NCBI GenBank assembly: GCA_050246475.1
Contig: JBFWVZ010000003.1
Location: 248,001-312,000, forward strand
Reading direction: 5' to 3'
Length of the DNA stretch: 64,000 bases
Source of the DNA: CADEEL01 sp050246475
Lineage (GTDB): Bacteria; Pseudomonadota; Alphaproteobacteria; Caulobacterales; Aquidulcibacteraceae
A program made the position numbers and the translations under genes. Positions 60,523 through 64,000 of this stretch are shown here, piece after piece (within the stretch, counting starts at the first letter, position 1; the number at the start of each line of letters is the position of its first letter). The notes under the pieces were generated by a model that searched no databases, was not told the DNA's origin, and was given only the letters and a program-made list of their open reading frames with translations.

Positions 60523-60663
60523 TTTCTTCCCCCGTTTACGGGGGAAGTGGCCGCGGCTTGTCCGCCGAAGCTCGAAGAGCGAAGGCGGAAGCGGCCGATG
60601 GGGGGAGCCGCGTCCTGCCCCTCAGTCATGCTGCGCATGACCGTTCCCCGCAGGCGGGGGAGC
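60523..60663. repeat. GC-rich inverted-repeat element, type 3
   Basis: TTTCTTCCCCCGTTTACGGG followed by GGAAGTGGCCGCGG and, after a variable centre of about 45 bases, GGGGGGAGCCGCGTCC, CCCCTCAGTCATGCTGCGCA and TGACC, closing with CCCCGCAGGCGGGGG. It shares the CTCAGTCATGCTGCGCATG block with 55679-55787. It lies in the 250-base gap between the hydrolase gene and popZ. Confidence 0.7.
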
Positions 60664-60694
60664 AAATGGGCGTGCGCAACGCCACAAACGACAA

Positions 60695-60716
60695 GGCCCT
60701 CGCTTTCGCGAGGGCC
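60695..60716 (-). terminator. Perfect 9-bp hairpin downstream of popZ
   Basis: GGCCCTCGC-TTTC-GCGAGGGCC is a perfect 9-bp stem with a four-base loop, 28 bases after the popZ stop codon in the minus direction. On the minus strand the loop region reads GCGAAAGC, and TTGTCGTTT follows, a weak T-rich tract. Likely terminator for popZ. Confidence 0.55.
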
Positions 60717-60743
60717 GAGCCTGAACACCAATATCTCGAACGC

Positions 60744-61223
60744 TCAGCGCGACATGCGTGCGATACGCTCCAGCTCCGCTTCGACACGCGCCTCCACGAT
60801 CGCCGGGAGGTGCTGATCGAGCCATTCCTTGAGCATGGGCTTCAGCATCTCACGCACGACGCCCTCAATGGTCTGTCCAGGCGTTTCCGCAATGCGCAGC
60901 GCGCCGGCGAGGCGCGTCAGCGCCCCGGAGGCCGCCGTCACGGTCGGCGGTGAAATAATTGTCTCGGCCGCTTCCGCGACGGTTTGCGGCTCGGGCGCGC
61001 GCGAAACAGGCTGCGGCGCCGGGCGCGGCGCGGGCGCAGGCGGCGCGGGTTTCGCGGGCTCCGCGTCGAAGACGAGCAGATCGTCGGAATCCGAATTCGC
61101 CGGCTCCGTCAGATCGAGCACCTCGTCTTGCGTCGGCGCGCTCTCTTCTTCAGAAATAATGCGTCTGATGGAGGCAAGAATCTCCTCCATCGATGGCTCG
61201 GCCTGCGGTTGGCTCTGTGGCAT
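60744..61223 (-). CDS. popZ: PopZ-like polar organising protein (DUF2497)
   Basis: A 159-residue protein. The N-terminal short helix EPSMEEILASIRRIISEEE is the PopZ partner-binding motif, a long acidic Pro/Ala-rich linker follows (about residues 30-105), and the C-terminal TIEGVVREMLKPMLKEWLDQHLPAIVEARVEAELERIA gives the helices for oligomerisation. PopZ forms polar condensates that anchor the ParB-bound origin in Caulobacter. The location between valS and tolC is the conserved one. Confidence 0.9.
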   Translation of the reverse strand: MPQSQPQAEPSMEEILASIRRIISEEESAPTQDEVLDLTEPANSDSDDLLVFDAEPAKPAPPAPAPRPAPQPVSRAPEPQTVAEAAETIISPPTVTAASGALTRLAGALRIAETPGQTIEGVVREMLKPMLKEWLDQHLPAIVEARVEAELERIARMSR

Positions 61224-61298
61224 CCGGCCCGTTCCCCCAAAGAGGCGGTCCCCCGCCCCGTCAATCAGCCCCTGCGTGAGACTGCGCCCAGGAGAGCA

Positions 61299-62651
61299 TT
61301 AGGGAGATTCGCCCTGCCCTTGCCATGGGAGCATGCCGCGCATGTCATGCGGAGGTTGGTCTGGATCGTATAAAGGAGCGTTAACGGCGAGCGTCGCCGC
61401 GTTGAGCGCGCCGATTGTGGATAAAAGTGCGTGCGCGGCGACGTATTGATCCCGCTCCGCCTGCACGACGGCGAGCTGTGAATTGAGATATTCCTGTTGC
61501 GCGTTGAGCACATCGAGCGTGGTGCGCAGGCCCACCATCTGCTCGGTCTCCACGCCTTCGAGCGCAAACGCGTTCGCCCGCGCCTGCTCGCGCGCGCTGG
61601 CGACGATGCGAGTCGCGGCCTGCACATCGTTCCACGCCGCGACGACATTGGCCTCCACCAGCCGCCGCACGGCCTCCGCCTCCGCTTCCGCCCGCCCAGC
61701 ATTGAAGCGGCTCTGGCGAATGCGCGAACGCCCATAACCGCCTTCAAAGAGCGGCATCGAGAATTGCGCCGCCACCGTCGCGGCTTCGCTTTCGATGTCC
61801 GGCCCCTGTTGCTCCACCGCGCGGTTGAGCCCCGCCACGATAGAGACTTGCGGCAGAAGCTGGGAACGTTCGATCCCGACCTGGCTGCGCGCCGCGCGCA
61901 CGCTTTCTTCGGCGATGCCGAGATCGGGATTGTTCTCCCGCGCCGTGGCGAGCGCTTCGTCCAAGCTCTGCGGCAGCGGCGGATTGGGCGGCGGCGCGGC
62001 GAGATTGACCGGCTGTTCGCCCACCAGCCGAACGAAGTTCGCGCGCGACGCTTCCAGATCGGCCTGCGCTGTCGAAAGCCCCGCCTGCGCGCCCGCGAAG
62101 CGCGCCTCGGCCTGCGCCACGTCCGTCCGCGTGATCTCGCCCACTTCGAAGCGGTCGTTCGCCGCCTGCAGCTGGCGCGCCAACACGTCCGCATCGTTCT
62201 GCCGTATCCGGACGACCTCCACGTCGCGGCGGACATCCTCATAAGCGGCGATCACCGCGAGCAGCACTTGCTGCTCAACCGAGCGCAGATTCTCCCGCGC
62301 GCTGAGCGATTGCGCCCTCGCCAAATCGCTCTGCGCGCCGCGGAAGCCGCCTGTGTAGAGCGGCTGCGTCGCCGCAACGCCGATCGTCTGCGGCTCGGTG
62401 TCCTCGCGTTCCCTCAAACCGCCCGGCAGATCGACATCGCTGCGCCGGAAGCCAGCGCTCGCATTCAGATCCACTTGCGGCAGATAAGCCGCGCGCGCCT
62501 GCGTGATGTTTTCATCGGCGCCGCGCGCATTCAAACGCGCCGCGACGAGCGTGGGGTTGTTGCGGTAAGCGGCGTCGAGCGTTTCGGCGAGCGTCTGCGC
62601 ATGCGCCGCACCCGGCGCCAAGAGAATCAAACTTGCCGCCCAGACCCGCAT
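61299..62651 (-). CDS. tolC: TolC-family outer membrane efflux protein
   Basis: A 450-residue trimeric outer-membrane channel protein for type I secretion and efflux. Residues 1-20 are a signal peptide (APGAAHAQ). Two repeats of paired long helices follow: LAETLDAAYRNNPTLVAARL, YEDVRRDVEVVRIRQND, VGEITRTDVAQAEARFAGA, then SLDEALATARENNPDLGIAE, and VGLRTTLDVLNAQQEYLNSQ near the C-terminus (equivalent to the first repeat's VGxxTRTDVxxAxA). GGAGG lies 6 bases before ATG 62651. It is located between popZ and pcm, as in other Alphaproteobacteria. Confidence 0.94.
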   Translation of the reverse strand: MRVWAASLILLAPGAAHAQTLAETLDAAYRNNPTLVAARLNARGADENITQARAAYLPQVDLNASAGFRRSDVDLPGGLREREDTEPQTIGVAATQPLYTGGFRGAQSDLARAQSLSARENLRSVEQQVLLAVIAAYEDVRRDVEVVRIRQNDADVLARQLQAANDRFEVGEITRTDVAQAEARFAGAQAGLSTAQADLEASRANFVRLVGEQPVNLAAPPPNPPLPQSLDEALATARENNPDLGIAEESVRAARSQVGIERSQLLPQVSIVAGLNRAVEQQGPDIESEAATVAAQFSMPLFEGGYGRSRIRQSRFNAGRAEAEAEAVRRLVEANVVAAWNDVQAATRIVASAREQARANAFALEGVETEQMVGLRTTLDVLNAQQEYLNSQLAVVQAERDQYVAAHALLSTIGALNAATLAVNAPLYDPDQPPHDMRGMLPWQGQGESP

Positions 62652-62681
62652 CGGCGCCTCCACGACGCCGATGCGCGCGCC

Positions 62682-63326
62682 TCAAAACACGAAGCTGCGC
62701 GCGCGCTCCAGGCCGGGAATCACCGGCGGAGCCGCGTCGAACACGGTCCTATAGGCGGCCGCGCTCTTTGATTTCGTGTAAACGCGCGCCGCTCCGGCCG
62801 GCCCTTCGCGCACGACGACGCCAAGGCGCCCGCCGTCCGCGAGCTGATCGAGCCACGCATCCGGCACGGTTTCGACCGCGCCATTGACGAGGATGACGTC
62901 GTAGGGCGCGCCCTCCGCCCAGCCGCTCTTCGCATCGGTGGAGACCGATTTCACACTGGCGACGCCTTCGAGGGCGGCGCCCGCCGCGAACGAAAGCTGG
63001 GAATCCGGATCGAGCGTCAGCGTCTCCACCCCGCACACGGAAAGCGCCGCGGCGCCAAAACCAGTCGCGCCCGCGATCTCAAGCCCGCGCTCCCCACGCT
63101 GCGGCGCCAGCGCCTGCATCAGCTTCGCCAAATCGCGCGGCCGCATCAGAAACCGCCCCGGCGCGACCTCAAGCTCCATATCCGCATACGCCAAGGATTT
63201 GAGCGCGGCCGGCACGAACCGCTCCCGCGGCAGCGTCCGGAACGCGTGCAGGACGGAGAGATCGGTCACATCCGCTGTGCGGATCTGGCTTTCCACCATG
63301 GCGGTGCGGGCGCGCGCGTAATCCAT
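62682..63326 (-). CDS. Protein-L-isoaspartate O-methyltransferase-like protein
   Basis: A 214-residue SAM-dependent methyltransferase of the Pcm family. DYARARTAMVESQIRTADVTD and LPRERFVPAALKSLAYAD at the N-terminus, GRFLMRPRDLAKLMQAL, and motif I GLEIAGATGFGAAALS match the family. Motif I is altered (usually G-x-G-x-G). APYDVILVNGAVETVP is conserved. It is probably a paralogue of the protein at 36369-37022 (shared block WAEGAPYD). It lies upstream of tolC, a conserved arrangement. Start ATG 63326; a longer upstream frame has no family sequence. Confidence 0.88.
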   Translation of the reverse strand: MDYARARTAMVESQIRTADVTDLSVLHAFRTLPRERFVPAALKSLAYADMELEVAPGRFLMRPRDLAKLMQALAPQRGERGLEIAGATGFGAAALSVCGVETLTLDPDSQLSFAAGAALEGVASVKSVSTDAKSGWAEGAPYDVILVNGAVETVPDAWLDQLADGGRLGVVVREGPAGAARVYTKSKSAAAYRTVFDAAPPVIPGLERARSFVF

Positions 63327-63395
63327 GGGGCGCTGATAGGCGGTTCGGCAAGGGCGAACAAGGAGACGCCCGGTCGCGCGTCCGGCCGCCTCACG

Positions 63396-63423
63396 TTGTG
63401 CCGGAGCCCCTATGTTGCTATCA
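63396..63423 (+). promoter_or_regulatory. Weak promoter-like sequence upstream of tRNA-Cys
   Basis: TTGTGC (63396-63401) and CTATCA (63418-63423) are separated by 16 bases and end 21 bases before the tRNA 5' end. The match to housekeeping boxes is partial, and no other candidate is seen in the gap. Confidence 0.25.
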
Positions 63424-63444
63424 GCGCCCCTCGCGAGAGCGGGC

Positions 63445-63518
63445 GGCCACGTGGCGGAGAGGCTACGCAGCGGACTGCAAATCCGTGTACTCCGGTTCGA
63501 TTCCGGACGTGGCCTCCA
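63445..63518 (+). tRNA. tRNA-Cys (anticodon GCA)
   Basis: A complete tRNA: acceptor stem GGCCACG/CGTGGCC, D-arm TGGCGGAGAGGC, anticodon stem-loop with ACTGCAAAT (GCA), short variable loop, T-arm GGTTCGATTCC, and an encoded CCA (TCCA). Total length 74 bases. The anticodon and T discriminator identify cysteine. Confidence 0.97.
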
Positions 63519-63658
63519 TCGCGCGCGTTCCTGCCCCAAACCCGTCAAACGCCGCATTCTAAAACTGCAGCCACTCAATCTAGGCGCTGTGGGCGTTGGC
63601 GCGCGGCACACAATCTCCCTCGTCAGCGGCTGGGCCAGCCCCACGGGAGAAAATTGAA

Positions 63659-64000
63659 ATGGCAGAGCAAAACAATCGCGAGCAGGACCGCAACGGCCGC
63701 TCTCGCGATTACAACGATCCGCGCGACTACGCTCAGCGCGGCTACGGCCAATACGCACGCGGCTCATACGCGCCGCGCGGACGCGAAGAAAACGCCTTCG
63801 ACGACGATGTCGAGCATCGCGCCGATTGGCGAAACGATGAGCGCTCAAGCCAAGGCTATCAAAGCAATCGCGGTTGGGATCGGCAGCGCGCCAATCGCTT
63901 CGCGTCCCCGCCGGACTATCGCGACAGCCCCTATCCGCAGCAAACCTACGGCGCGCAGTCGTACGGATACGAGCCCAATCGCGGCCAGGGCTACGGCCGC
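63659..64000 (+). CDS. Arg/Tyr/Gly/Gln-rich low-complexity protein (5' part only)
   Basis: The gene begins at ATG 63659 with GGGAG (63645-63649) upstream and remains open at the window end; 114 codons are seen. The sequence is rich in Arg, Tyr, Gly, Asn, Gln and Asp, with many R-x-Y/G-Y-G units (for example RDYAQRGYGQYARGSYAPRG) and no membrane segment or signal peptide in the visible part. It resembles disordered N-termini that precede a folded domain in some alphaproteobacterial proteins. I cannot name it without the missing part. Confidence 0.7.
   Translation, partial: MAEQNNREQDRNGRSRDYNDPRDYAQRGYGQYARGSYAPRGREENAFDDDVEHRADWRNDERSSQGYQSNRGWDRQRANRFASPPDYRDSPYPQQTYGAQSYGYEPNRGQGYGR

Overview
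This is GC-rich bacterial chromosome with dense, short-spaced genes on both strands. Several gene orders are typical of Alphaproteobacteria: ntrY-ntrX-dat-hfq-hflX with mazG nearby; dacA-tmk-holB-tatD; dgt-SPOR-nagZ-scpA-scpB-tatA-tatB-tatC-serS followed by surE-pcm-LysM/LytM; yajC-secD-secF; and valS-popZ-tolC-pcm. A PopZ-type polar organiser and the overall content suggest a Caulobacterales/Hyphomonadaceae-like organism. That placement is inference from gene content and order; no rRNA is present. No phage, plasmid, insertion sequence or CRISPR array was seen.

Layout. 1-2204: 3' truncated gene for a very acidic, highly repetitive secreted protein. 2.4-6.1 kb: GtrA-like membrane protein, HAD-UbiA fusion, VOC protein, quinone-reductase-like enzyme and tRNA-Ser. 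6.2-12.5 kb: RlpA-like protein, D,D-carboxypeptidase, tmk-holB-tatD-MBL chain, and mazG. 12.5-15.3 kb: two unknown lipoproteins around an NADP-dependent oxidoreductase. 15.3-21.5 kb: hflX, hfq, dat, ntrX, ntrY. 21.6-26.3 kb: a tightly coupled five-gene run (MFS transporter, lipoprotein, ureohydrolase, GST, amidase). 26.3-31.3 kb: membrane protein, TPR/TonB-like protein, trmFO, squalene/phytoene synthase-like protein, PuuD-like membrane protein. 31.4-34.4 kb: secF-secD-yajC. 34.5-38.2 kb: DUF815 ATPase, degenerate LytM lipoprotein, pcm, surE, DUF1761. 38.5-46.3 kb: serS, tatC-B-A, scpB-scpA, nagZ, SPOR, dgt. 46.4-50.4 kb: erpA, Sel1 protein, nitroreductase, small membrane proteins, xth, EthD. 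50.5-59.5 kb: DUF3137, Asp/Glu racemase, ilvD, acyl-CoA synthetase, epimerase, valS. 59.7-64 kb: subclass-B1-like metallo-hydrolase with a Tat signal, popZ, tolC, pcm paralogue, tRNA-Cys and the start of an Arg/Tyr/Gly-rich protein cut by the window end.

Most genes are housekeeping: protein export (Sec and Tat), envelope and peptidoglycan, chromosome segregation (ScpAB, PopZ), translation (SerS, ValS, TrmFO, tRNAs), nitrogen/redox signalling (NtrYX) and nucleotide sanitation (MazG, dGTPase). The less ordinary material lies in the repetitive acidic protein; in dispersed GC-rich inverted-repeat elements between genes, one of which sits in frame inside valS; in a 75-residue, A/T-richer insertion inside serS; in an NtrX that lacks the GAFTGA loop; and in a Tat-exported protein that keeps all zinc ligands of B1 metallo-beta-lactamases.
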